NCBI GenBank assembly: GCA_964564845.1
Contig: CAZMCN010000039.1
Span: 1 to 16,324, forward strand
Source of the DNA: CAYXPG01 sp964564845
Lineage (GTDB): Bacteria > Planctomycetota > Phycisphaerae > Sedimentisphaerales > Anaerobacaceae
Length of the DNA: 16,324 bases
Reading direction: 5' to 3'
Shown here: positions 6,993 to 12,929 of the stretch, piece by piece
Position numbering within the stretch: position 1 is the stretch's first letter
Layout of the letters: every line of letters begins with the position of its first letter
Made by a program: the position numbers and the translations under genes
Notes under the pieces: model-generated
Database searches by the model: none
What the model was told of the DNA's origin: nothing
Seen by the model: the letters and a program-made list of their open reading frames with translations, nothing else

Positions 6993-9602
6993 TTATTGGC
7001 CGGTTCTGTTTCCAGTTATAAAACAAGTAACTCTTTGAGATACTACATCACAGATTATCTGCAGTTTTTCCGTATCGAGCTGATACACTTTAACGACATT
7101 TGCATATTTGCCGGCCCTGGGTAGAAGTTCAGGGAGTTGATTTGGCAATTGCGAAATCAACTTTTCGTTCATAATTACATTTTTCATCCGGGGGAATATG
7201 GCGACATAAAAGATGTCGGCCTCTATTAAGTTCTGAAAGAAATGGGTTCCAAAAGAGAGTTCCGGCATTAGATTGGCGCCCTCATATGCAATTTCACCTA
7301 ATACAGTAACATTGTTGATTTCCGAAAAACTCACAGGAACGCCAAGAGACGGCGTTGTGGTGCCCCATCGGCCGGGCCCAAGCAGGAGAACGGGCAGTTC
7401 TTGTTTATTTAGGATTTGTTTGTTTAGGTTCCCCACGAGACGTGCGATGTCATATTTTTGAGACAGCGACAGAGCGATGTAATTTGTGGGCTGAACATAT
7501 ATGATTCTTCTAATATTCTCAGAGATATTGCCGCCCATAAAATATCCTTCGCATTGAAAGAGGATTTTTTCAGGCTTGATGTATGAGGGGATTTTGGCTC
7601 TCGTTCCCAGTCCTTTGCTCTGCAAGGGTCTGCACTGAAGCAGGTTAATCATAAGCGTTTGGCCTTTTGTGAAGTTGACGGTAAACTCAATCTCTATCGG
7701 ATATTGATATTTTTTTTCGAGGGTCTTGAGCATTTTTTGCATAGTTTTGGTAAATGAGGCATCGGCGAGGAGCTTTTTGAATGTGAGCAGCCAGGCCTGC
7801 TGCTCGTCTATGCCAAGCTCCCTCATTTTTTTAGCTGTTTCGTGGTCTTTTATGGCCACCATGTCCAGCTTAAGGTCGAGTTTTTCGGCGAGCAGTTTTT
7901 TAAACGGCATGGTTATCAGGGCATTTTTTTGCGTATCGAGCAGGTCAACCTGGTGCTGTGAGAATTTTCTGACATCCTCCATCCCTGCGATGGGTCTTAA
8001 GAGTGGGGCATCAAGAGCAACAATGCGTGGATAGTCGTCCTCAACGCGGTTTACGGCTCTTGTTCCCAGTCCTAATACTAATCTTAGCATTCCGGCTTTT
8101 GGGTCGAGTTCGCTCTTCCAGACAAAAGTATTATAAGAGATTCCAACGCCGGCAACATCCGGGAAGAAATAATAATTCCGGTATGAGCCCGATACTCGCT
8201 GTATGAGCAGTGCCATCTGTTCATCCTGCTGGTCTAGTCCTCTTTGAAGGCGATAAACAAGGGCATCTTCACTCATGGCACTGGCATATACCCGGCGAAC
8301 GGCGGACATAAACTCTTCCAGCCTTTGATTTCTTGGCCCCTGATTAGTGCAGAAGATACTTTCATATTTGCCGGCGAAGGTATTGCCGAAATTGTCTTCG
8401 AGCAAACTGCTGGAACGTACAATAATGGGGGATTGTCCGAAATAGTCCAGCATATCGATGAACTGATTGACTATGTAGCCGGGAAACTTGCCATGCAGGA
8501 TTCGCTGTCGGGCTTCTTCGGCGCCTTCCAGGAAGTCGCGGGCACTTTCCTGTTTTTGGCGTATCCACCATACATCGTTCTGCACGAGAAAAGTGTAAAA
8601 GACATCAGAGCCGATATAGAAGGAATCGTGGGGTTCGAGAAACCTGGCGGGTCGCTTATCGGTTTTTTGTAGTATTGCCCTTGCCAGGAGCATCCCGACG
8701 GATTTTCCGCCGATAAGTCCGGTTCCTATCATTCGTCGGCGAATGTTAAGCAAATCCGCCATTGTAAAATACTTTTCCGCCAGTCGCAGGACCTGCTCAT
8801 TACGGGAAATCTCCATTCGCAAAAGCATATAGCGCATTTTATCTATCTGGTATGCCACATCTTTTCCGCTGTGTAAATCATCGAGGAGCTTTTCGGCCCC
8901 GGCAAAAGTACTGCTCCAAAACCCAAGTCGGAGACTGGGGGCATCGAGGCGCTCCCAGGGAACTTTTCCAAGAATCTTCGTTATTGTAACACTGTCAGTT
9001 ACCGGTGAAAAAACGTCGCCCCGCCGGAAGTGAATCATATACATTGTCGGAGAATGTCTGCCGACAACCTTAATCGGATAGACATATAAATTTTTCTTAT
9101 AGCGATAGACATCCAGCAAAATCTGCAGTGTTTCAGTAATAGGTGTTGTTGCGTGAAACGAGTGAGCATTTCTTAGTAAAGCAAAATACGCAATAGCACC
9201 GGCTTTACGAATGTATGGACAGACGAGCATGAAGAAGTTTCCGAGCATTCGGTCGCTGTTCCAGTCCACGACAAGCTCAGAAATACAATCGAAGATGTAA
9301 CATCCCTCTTTGCCGGTTTCGTCTATGACCTTGTGAAATTGCTTAATGAACTTTTCAAATCCCCGCTCGGGATAAAGTCGATGGATTTCGACTCCTGAAC
9401 CTTTTGAGATAAGGGGTCGGTGCTTTGCAAACCGAAAATAGACGGGCTTTAATCCGTTTTTGAGTGCGTACTTGTAATAAGGCTCGACAAATGGCAGATA
9501 ATCTTTTATCGAATCGACCTGCCAGACGATATTGTCTCCTTCGTGAAGATTGTTTAATATTTCATCCAGACCTTTTAGTCCGGTACTTGCAGATGCGGCC
9601 AT
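6993..9602 (-). CDS. PEP-synthase-like ATP-grasp protein with degenerate KaiC/RecA-like N-terminal domain
   Basis: This 869-residue protein seems to join two parts. The N-terminus (about 1-215) resembles a KaiC/RecA-type ATPase: GLKGLDEIL at 8-16 and a Walker-B-like YIFDCISEL at 102-110. The P-loop position reads EGDNIVWQVDS, lacking the GxxxxGK[ST] pattern. The rest (about 285-665) matches the nucleotide-binding domain of PEP synthase/pyruvate phosphate dikinase: IGGKSVGM at 297-304, IIVRSSSLLEDNFGN at 393-407, FAGKYES at 409-415, VLGLGTRAV at 509-517 and LLQCRPLQ at 654-661. The phosphohistidine swivel domain (GGxxxHAA-type motif) and the PEP-binding barrel are absent. A C-terminal region carries LLGPGRWGTTTPSLGVPVSF (739-758). 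True PEP synthesis is therefore unlikely; ATP-dependent phosphotransfer or a regulatory role is possible but not shown. AAGGTG lies a few bases before the ATG at 9602. The tRNA-Ser gene lies 67 bases upstream. Confidence 0.85.
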   Translation of the reverse strand: MAASASTGLKGLDEILNNLHEGDNIVWQVDSIKDYLPFVEPYYKYALKNGLKPVYFRFAKHRPLISKGSGVEIHRLYPERGFEKFIKQFHKVIDETGKEGCYIFDCISELVVDWNSDRMLGNFFMLVCPYIRKAGAIAYFALLRNAHSFHATTPITETLQILLDVYRYKKNLYVYPIKVVGRHSPTMYMIHFRRGDVFSPVTDSVTITKILGKVPWERLDAPSLRLGFWSSTFAGAEKLLDDLHSGKDVAYQIDKMRYMLLRMEISRNEQVLRLAEKYFTMADLLNIRRRMIGTGLIGGKSVGMLLARAILQKTDKRPARFLEPHDSFYIGSDVFYTFLVQNDVWWIRQKQESARDFLEGAEEARQRILHGKFPGYIVNQFIDMLDYFGQSPIIVRSSSLLEDNFGNTFAGKYESIFCTNQGPRNQRLEEFMSAVRRVYASAMSEDALVYRLQRGLDQQDEQMALLIQRVSGSYRNYYFFPDVAGVGISYNTFVWKSELDPKAGMLRLVLGLGTRAVNRVEDDYPRIVALDAPLLRPIAGMEDVRKFSQHQVDLLDTQKNALITMPFKKLLAEKLDLKLDMVAIKDHETAKKMRELGIDEQQAWLLTFKKLLADASFTKTMQKMLKTLEKKYQYPIEIEFTVNFTKGQTLMINLLQCRPLQSKGLGTRAKIPSYIKPEKILFQCEGYFMGGNISENIRRIIYVQPTNYIALSLSQKYDIARLVGNLNKQILNKQELPVLLLGPGRWGTTTPSLGVPVSFSEINNVTVLGEIAYEGANLMPELSFGTHFFQNLIEADIFYVAIFPRMKNVIMNEKLISQLPNQLPELLPRAGKYANVVKVYQLDTEKLQIICDVVSQRVTCFITGNRTGQ

Positions 9603-9669
9603 AAATCACCTTTTGCATTCTTTTCAGTTTTTTTTAAGTGTAAAACCAGACCATCTTCGCCGATACGAC

Positions 9670-9757
9670 CGGAGAGGGCGGGATTCGAACCCGCGGTAGG
9701 AATAAATCCTACACAGCCTTTCCAAGGCTGCTCGATAAGCCACTCCGACACCTCTCC
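9670..9757 (-). tRNA. tRNA-Ser (anticodon GGA)
   Basis: On the minus strand the acceptor arms GGAGAGG (9757-9751) and CCTCTCC (9677-9671) pair perfectly, followed by discriminator G (9670). The anticodon stem CAGCC/GGCTG encloses loop TTGGAAA, giving anticodon GGA, which reads UCC and UCU. A long variable arm (stem GTAGGA/TCCTAC around TTTAT) identifies a class II tRNA. The T arm has GGTTCGAATCC. The 3' CCA is not encoded. It sits between tadA and the PEP-synthase-like gene, all on the minus strand. Confidence 0.97.
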
Positions 9758-9762
9758 AAAAT

Positions 9763-9795
9763 AGTTTTGAGTTCTTAGTTTTGAGTTTTTAGTTC
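9763..9795. repeat. 14-base tandem repeat over the tadA stop codon
   Basis: About 2.4 copies of a 14-base unit, AGTTTTGAGTTCTT then AGTTTTGAGTTTTT then AGTTC, occupy the gap between tRNA-Ser and tadA. The tadA stop codon (9789-9791) lies inside the repeat. It is probably a slippage-prone simple sequence with no clear function. Confidence 0.7.
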
Positions 9796-10259
9796 TGTTT
9801 TTCGTTTCGTCGTTTCTGAAAGAAACTTTGTAATTGTGCGCCGCATTCTTCGGCCAACACGCCGGCGGTAACCTGTAGTCTGTGATTTAGTCGTTCGTCT
9901 GCGACGATATTATAAATGCTTCCACAGGCGCCGCTCTTTGGGTCGTTGCAGCCATAGACTAATCTGTCGAGCCTGGCCAGTACCAGAGCACCGGCACACA
10001 TCGGGCACGGCTCTAATGTAACATACATCGCACAGCCGTTCAATCGCCAGTTTTGAACGAATGCCGCCGCCTGTGTTAGAGCGATTATCTCAGCGTGCGC
10101 CGTCGGGTCGTTTAGTTGCTGACGCTGGTTGTAGGCCTTGGCGATTATCTGTTTTTTATAAACGATGACCGCTCCAATCGGCACATCGCCGTTTTCGGCG
10201 GCAATCTCTGCCTGCTCAATAGCCACCCGCATAAACCGCTCATCCTTTTCATCAGTCAT
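9789..10259 (-). CDS. tadA: tRNA-specific adenosine deaminase
   Basis: TadA deaminates the wobble adenosine of tRNA-Arg(ACG) to inosine and is usually essential in bacteria. The 156-residue protein has the zinc-dependent deaminase motifs: HAE with His55 and catalytic Glu57, then PCPMCAG with Cys85 and Cys88. Family hallmarks such as NGDVPIGAVIV, LNDPTAHAE and TLEPCPMC are intact, so the enzyme should be active. I chose the ATG at 10259 because AGGA lies 8 bases upstream and the N-terminus matches the family. A longer frame to 10325 exists, but its extra 22 residues look non-conserved. Codons 15-27 are exactly repeated at 11008-11045, and two detached 5' ends of tadA lie further right (see findings). 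The gene is divergent from the MNT gene. Confidence 0.93.
   Translation of the reverse strand: MTDEKDERFMRVAIEQAEIAAENGDVPIGAVIVYKKQIIAKAYNQRQQLNDPTAHAEIIALTQAAAFVQNWRLNGCAMYVTLEPCPMCAGALVLARLDRLVYGCNDPKSGACGSIYNIVADERLNHRLQVTAGVLAEECGAQLQSFFQKRRNEKQN
10180..10217. repeat. 38-base direct repeat, tadA copy
   Basis: These 38 bases (tadA codons 15-27) are identical to 11008-11045 in the same orientation. The two copies bracket the MNT/HEPN module (10218-11007). Bases immediately outside on the left side differ between the copies. To the right, both continue as diverged but recognisable tadA start regions. The repeat may mark a recombination junction. Confidence 0.85.
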
Positions 10260-10364
10260 TTTTTGTTTCCTACATTCTGGATGTTCCAGTATAATACATC
10301 TACTCGACGAAATTAGATTATTCAATAATATAATTTTTACCTTCTATAAGAGGCCGGTGAATTT
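10260..10364. promoter_or_regulatory. Divergent promoter region between tadA and the MNT antitoxin gene
   Basis: This 105-base AT-rich gap holds candidate -10 hexamers: TATAAT at 10329-10334 for the MNT gene, and TATACT (minus strand, 10293-10288) for tadA. Neither has a strong -35 at the right spacing. A 13-base palindrome, ATTATTCAATAAT (10317-10329), abuts the plus-strand -10 and could be an operator for the toxin-antitoxin pair. GGTGA stands 4 bases before the MNT ATG. Confidence 0.4.
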
Positions 10365-10673
10365 ATGATTTGTCTTATCGAAGAACATCTTTCAGAAATC
10401 AAAGAGATTTGTTCGCAGTTTAATGTCAGCAGGCTTGAGGTTTTTGGCTCCGCTCTGAGCGAAAATTTTGACCAAGGTTCAAGCGATATAGACCTTCTGG
10501 TAGAGTTTAAGCCGTTAAAGCCGGGACAGCATGCAGATGCCTACTTTGGCTTGCTGGAGGCAATAAAGAATCTGCTTGGCAGGGATGTGGATTTGATAAT
10601 GACCAAGGCGGTAAAGAACCCCTATTTTCTGCAGAAGATAAACCAGAACAGGAAGGTTTTATATGCAGCTTGA
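10365..10673 (+). CDS. mntA: MNT-type minimal nucleotidyltransferase (antitoxin of a HEPN/MNT pair)
   Basis: This 102-residue protein has the minimal nucleotidyltransferase signature: FGSALSENF followed by SSDIDLLVEF, that is GS...(about 11)...DxD, the two aspartates that bind metal, with a third acidic site in RDVDLI. MntA-type proteins are known in studied systems to neutralise the partner HEPN RNase by adenylylating a tyrosine close to its RX4-6H motif. The key residues are intact, so activity is expected. The gene ends in TGA at 10671-10673, overlapping the HEPN start by 11 bases, which is the usual translational coupling of such pairs. GGTGA precedes the ATG. It lies between tadA and a detached tadA 5' end. 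Confidence 0.88.
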   Translation: MICLIEEHLSEIKEICSQFNVSRLEVFGSALSENFDQGSSDIDLLVEFKPLKPGQHADAYFGLLEAIKNLLGRDVDLIMTKAVKNPYFLQKINQNRKVLYAA

Positions 10674-11004
10674 ATCGAAAAAAATTCTGGAAGACATTCG
10701 CTTGGCTGCGTCTCATATCATTGATTTTACCGCCGGTGTAACTTTTGATGATTATGTAGGTAACGAGATGCTTCAGTCTGCGGTGGAACGTCAGTTTGAA
10801 ATTATAGGCGAAGCTCTTAACAGATTGTCTAAAATTGAGCCGGATACAGTCTCAAAAATAAGTTACTTTTAGCGAATTATATCATTTCGAAACATCCTGA
10901 TACACGGCTATGATATTGTTGACGATACCGTTGTGTGGGATGTTATTCAACAGGACTTGCCGAAACTACATAGGCGTATTCAGGAAATGCTTGGAGAGAA
11001 ATAA
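10663..11004 (+). pseudogene. hepT: HEPN-domain toxin (HepT-like), interrupted by an in-frame amber codon
   Basis: The frame begins MQLESKKILEDIRLAASHI and runs as a typical HEPN RNase: VERQFEIIGEALNRL, then PDTVSKISYF. There TAG at 10870-10872 stops it after 69 residues. The same frame continues without further stops: RIISFRNILIHGYDIVDDT at 10873-10929 and on to a TAA at 11002-11004. The continuation holds the RNxxxH catalytic motif and the conserved HGYD that follows it. Because nothing is shifted, this is a point nonsense change (CAG to TAG would be enough) or a sequence error. The stop removes the catalytic motif, so the 69-residue product should be inactive as an RNase unless the codon is read through. 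Start overlaps the MNT gene by 11 bases. Confidence 0.85.
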
Positions 11005-11007
11005 ACA

Positions 11008-11090
11008 GGCACATCGCCGTTTTCGGCGGCAATCTCTGCCTGCTCGATTGCGATTTTCATAAAATGGTCTTCGCCGTTGGATTTGTTCAT
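11008..11090 (-). pseudogene. Detached 5' end of a tadA gene (fragment 1)
   Basis: Read on the minus strand from ATG 11090, this encodes MNKSNGEDHFMKIAIEQAEI and then AAENGDVP, closely matching the TadA N-terminus (DERFMRVAIEQAEI and AAENGDVP). The last 38 bases are identical to the tadA gene; the part nearer the start has diverged. Homology stops exactly 3 bases beyond the HEPN stop codon. The frame then runs into HEPN sequence and stops at 10980-10982. It cannot encode a deaminase because all zinc motifs are missing. It is a remnant of a recombination or insertion at tadA. Confidence 0.85.
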
Positions 11091-11146
11091 TTAAAAACCG
11101 GACGATATTTTGTGAATTGTTTCAGTTGTCTAAGTAATGGCTATTG

Positions 11147-11425
11147 TTAGCGTTGGGTTACGTGTTCTAATTCTGCTTCAATCCTCTCTGCCAGGAATAT
11201 TTTCAAAAGGGATTGATATGGCACATCTTTTTTATTGGCGAGCAGCTTCAACTCTTCAACCATCATTTCCGGCAGTCTGATCGAAATTGTTCTGACTGAT
11301 GGCTGGAGCTTGTTCAGAACAACCCTTTTGCCTTTTTTCCAGTCGATATAATCCGTAGAATCATGTTTGCTCCAGAATTGTCTTTCCCTGTCTTCATTTT
11401 TGAGTTTTGGTATCTTTTTGTTCAT
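11147..11425 (-). CDS. brnA: CopG/BrnA-family ribbon-helix-helix antitoxin
   Basis: This 92-residue protein begins with the family stretch KKIPKLKNEDRERQFWSKHD, then STDYIDW. A C-terminal ribbon-helix-helix domain follows: the strand RTISIRLP (about 45-52), then helices with MVEELKLLANKKDVPYQSLL and ending IFLAERIE. RHH antitoxins of this class bind operator DNA as dimers and sequester the BrnT RNase. Its ATG overlaps the last 4 bases of the BrnT gene (ATGA, 11422-11425), so toxin comes first and antitoxin second, the usual brnTA order. It probably represses the shared promoter at 11734-11762. Confidence 0.88.
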   Translation of the reverse strand: MNKKIPKLKNEDRERQFWSKHDSTDYIDWKKGKRVVLNKLQPSVRTISIRLPEMMVEELKLLANKKDVPYQSLLKIFLAERIEAELEHVTQR

Positions 11426-11724
11426 AATGACCTGTAAGCCTTCCTTTCCTTTTTGCTCATATCTCTTGCAGAGATTACGCGAATCAATTTGTTGCGAATT
11501 GTAAATACGACAAAAAGTAATCTTTTTTTATCTGTCTGTCCTAATACATAATATCGCACTTCTTTCTGCGAATGTTTAATATCATCCTGCGCCACTAAAG
11601 GCTTATTGAAGAAAACCTGCTCGCATTCAAAAGGACTGACGTTATGTTTGGCCCATATTTTTTCTATATTATTCCGGTCCCAGTCAAAACCCGAACAGTT
11701 TAACAGTTTTTCTAACGCGTCCAT
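11422..11724 (-). CDS. brnT: BrnT-family RNase toxin
   Basis: This 100-residue protein matches BrnT: FDWDRNNIEKIWAKHNVSPF (about 13-32), then ECEQVFFNKP, the YYVLGQTDKKRLLFVVFTIR strands, and the IRVISARDMSKKERKAY ending. BrnT toxins are RNases of the RelE-like fold that block translation. The first 12 residues before FDWD are longer than in many homologues. No Shine-Dalgarno sequence precedes the ATG at 11724. The predicted transcription start lies only a few bases upstream, so translation may be leaderless. The gene is intact and is followed by its antitoxin with a 4-base overlap. A detached tadA start lies upstream. Confidence 0.9.
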   Translation of the reverse strand: MDALEKLLNCSGFDWDRNNIEKIWAKHNVSPFECEQVFFNKPLVAQDDIKHSQKEVRYYVLGQTDKKRLLFVVFTIRNKLIRVISARDMSKKERKAYRSL

Positions 11725-11733
11725 ACAATTAAA

Positions 11734-11762
11734 AGTATATAATGGTTATATACACAAGTCAA
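11734..11762 (-). promoter_or_regulatory. brnTA promoter with overlapping operator
   Basis: On the minus strand TTGACT (11762-11757) and TATACT (11739-11734) are spaced by 17 bases, a near-consensus sigma-70 promoter. A perfect inverted repeat, GTATATAA (11735-11742) and TTATATAC (11746-11753) around 3 bases, covers the -10 and much of the spacer. It is well placed for autorepression by the RHH antitoxin. Confidence 0.8.
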
Positions 11763-11790
11763 GGGTTTTTTCCCAAAAATTTTTTGAAAT

Positions 11791-11877
11791 TTACCTGATT
11801 TTTTCAGCGACCCCCGTTTGTTTAATGGCCACTCGCATAAATTGTTCATCGCCAGTTAGATTTGCTATTTTTTTCAT
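11791..11877 (-). pseudogene. Detached, diverged 5' end of a tadA gene (fragment 2)
   Basis: From ATG 11877 on the minus strand a 28-residue frame begins MKKIANLTGDEQFMRVAIKQ, then TGVAEKIR and a stop. The segment DEQFMRVAIKQ aligns with DERFMRVAIEQ of the tadA gene at 10259. Similarity ends about codon 24 of this frame. No deaminase domain follows. It lies just upstream of the brnTA promoter, so BrnTA is bracketed by fragments 1 and 2. Confidence 0.7.
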
Positions 11878-12084
11878 TTGACTAGAAATTGATGGTTTTA
11901 GGTTCAGCTTAATAATAGAACTATCATAAATAACACTTCCGTGATAAAAAGATTTGGCCTTAGCTCATGGGTTTCCTTAATTTTGCATCTTGCTGAAAGT
12001 TGAACAGCAGAGCGGTAGGCCGCAGTTTCGCATTTTCACCTGTTCCACTGTTCAAATGCTCAACTGCTCTATTTTTCAGAGCCA
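11878..12084. other. Non-coding gap before the recombinase-tail cassette
   Basis: Together with the promoter and tadA fragment just left of it, this makes 360 bases without an intact gene. It holds a low-complexity patch (about 11998-12070) in which words such as GTTGAACAG, CTGTTC, GTTCAA and CTCAACTG recur in both orientations. A promoter for the cassette is expected here but I could not identify one with confidence. Confidence 0.5.
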
Positions 12085-12098
12085 ATGGCTCTGAAAAA
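12072..12098. repeat. Perfect 12-base inverted repeat over the start of the cassette
   Basis: TTTTTCAGAGCC (12072-12083) and GGCTCTGAAAAA (12087-12098) are perfectly complementary around AAT. The stem is flanked by a T-run on one side and an A-run on the other, so it looks like a bidirectional terminator or a recombination/protein-binding site. The ATG of the next frame lies in its loop. Confidence 0.75.
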
Positions 12099-12342
12099 TA
12101 CAAGGGGGGACGAACAAAATCCCCTAAAGGGTGATAATACTATAACTTATGAATCTGGCACTGTCAAGAGGTGGCCTAAATCGGGGACTGATTCTGCAAA
12201 AAATCCAGAAAATAGCCAAAAATCGGCTGATAATCTGCCGGATGATTTAGCGGAAATTGTAGAAGTTTGGCCTTCATTGCCGGAACATATCAAAGCTGCA
12301 ATCAAAGCTTTAATACATACCCAAAATAACGGGGGAAAATAA
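12085..12342 (+). pseudogene. Probable C-terminal remnant of a tyrosine recombinase/integrase
   Basis: The 85-residue frame has a polar, disordered first half and ends with DDLAEIVEVWPSLPEHIKAA, then IKALIHTQ. As far as I recall, such a short helical ending (D/E-L-A-x-[IV]-[IV]-x-x-W-P-x-L-P-x-x-[IL]-[KR]-x-x-I) closes many planctomycete tyrosine integrases, but I cannot run a search to confirm this. No catalytic residues (R, HxxR, Y) are present, so if this is right it is a tail without its enzyme. The nominal ATG lies in a hairpin loop and has no clear ribosome site, so the true start, if it is translated, is uncertain. The stop is 1 base before the next gene. Confidence 0.45.
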
Positions 12343-12343
12343 A

Positions 12344-12901
12344 ATGACAAAGAAAAAACCGAAAAATGAACTGGCCAAACGAGACGAGAAAAAAGAAATA
12401 CTGGCAAGTTATAAAAATGCTGACGGTAAAGAGGTTAGTATTGAAAGATGTCATATAAAGGACATTAGTTTCTGTCCAACTCCAATAGTAAGTATGGGCA
12501 AAGCAAGTGAAGAGAATCTGCTTTATCTTTCCCTAAAATTGAAGGCTGTAAAAATAGCGTTGAAATCTGAATCAAAAGAGCTTCAAAATGAGGCTATCGG
12601 TGAAATTTTAGGGGATTTAGTTGAAGGTGCTTATCAAGACAAAGTCATAGCCTATAACAGAGCGCTTACTGAAAATTGTGAAGGCAGCTCAAAAGCATTC
12701 CGTGAACTTCAAAAGATTCGGCAAGCGGCAGACATACACCTGTTAAATATAATCAAGACAATCAGGGATATTAAAAACCCGCCAGTAAATGCGATTGTAA
12801 AAAAGGCTGAACAGGTAAATATAGCAGAACAGATAAATCAAGGCGACAAACAGGTCAATATTGCCAAAAACCAGAATAGTAAAAATATACAGAATCCTTA
12901 A
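12344..12901 (+). CDS. Charged helical protein of unknown function from a mobile cassette
   Basis: I do not recognise a named family for this 185-residue protein. It starts with a Lys-rich segment (MTKKKPKNELAKRDEKKEIL), has a middle with long amphipathic helices (about 60-150, including LGDLVEGAYQDKVIAYNRAL), and ends in a Gln/Asn-rich tail with repeated QVNIA/QINQGDKQVNIA. There are no transmembrane segments or signal peptide. The ATG follows GGGGGA by 8 bases and the previous stop by 1 base, so the genes are probably cotranscribed. The Q-V-N tail looks like that of hypothetical proteins I associate with integrase-linked cassettes; that link is an inference. Confidence 0.75.
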   Translation: MTKKKPKNELAKRDEKKEILASYKNADGKEVSIERCHIKDISFCPTPIVSMGKASEENLLYLSLKLKAVKIALKSESKELQNEAIGEILGDLVEGAYQDKVIAYNRALTENCEGSSKAFRELQKIRQAADIHLLNIIKTIRDIKNPPVNAIVKKAEQVNIAEQINQGDKQVNIAKNQNSKNIQNP

Positions 12902-12929
12902 TGATTTCGGTAAAAAAGGAAATGAGAAT

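Noticed and set aside
9763..9795. Short tandem repeats considered as a CRISPR array
   Set aside because: The units are contiguous with no spacers and are only 14 bases long.
10260..10325. Longer TadA with 22 more N-terminal residues
   Set aside because: The added residues do not resemble the family and the ATG at 10259 has a good Shine-Dalgarno sequence.
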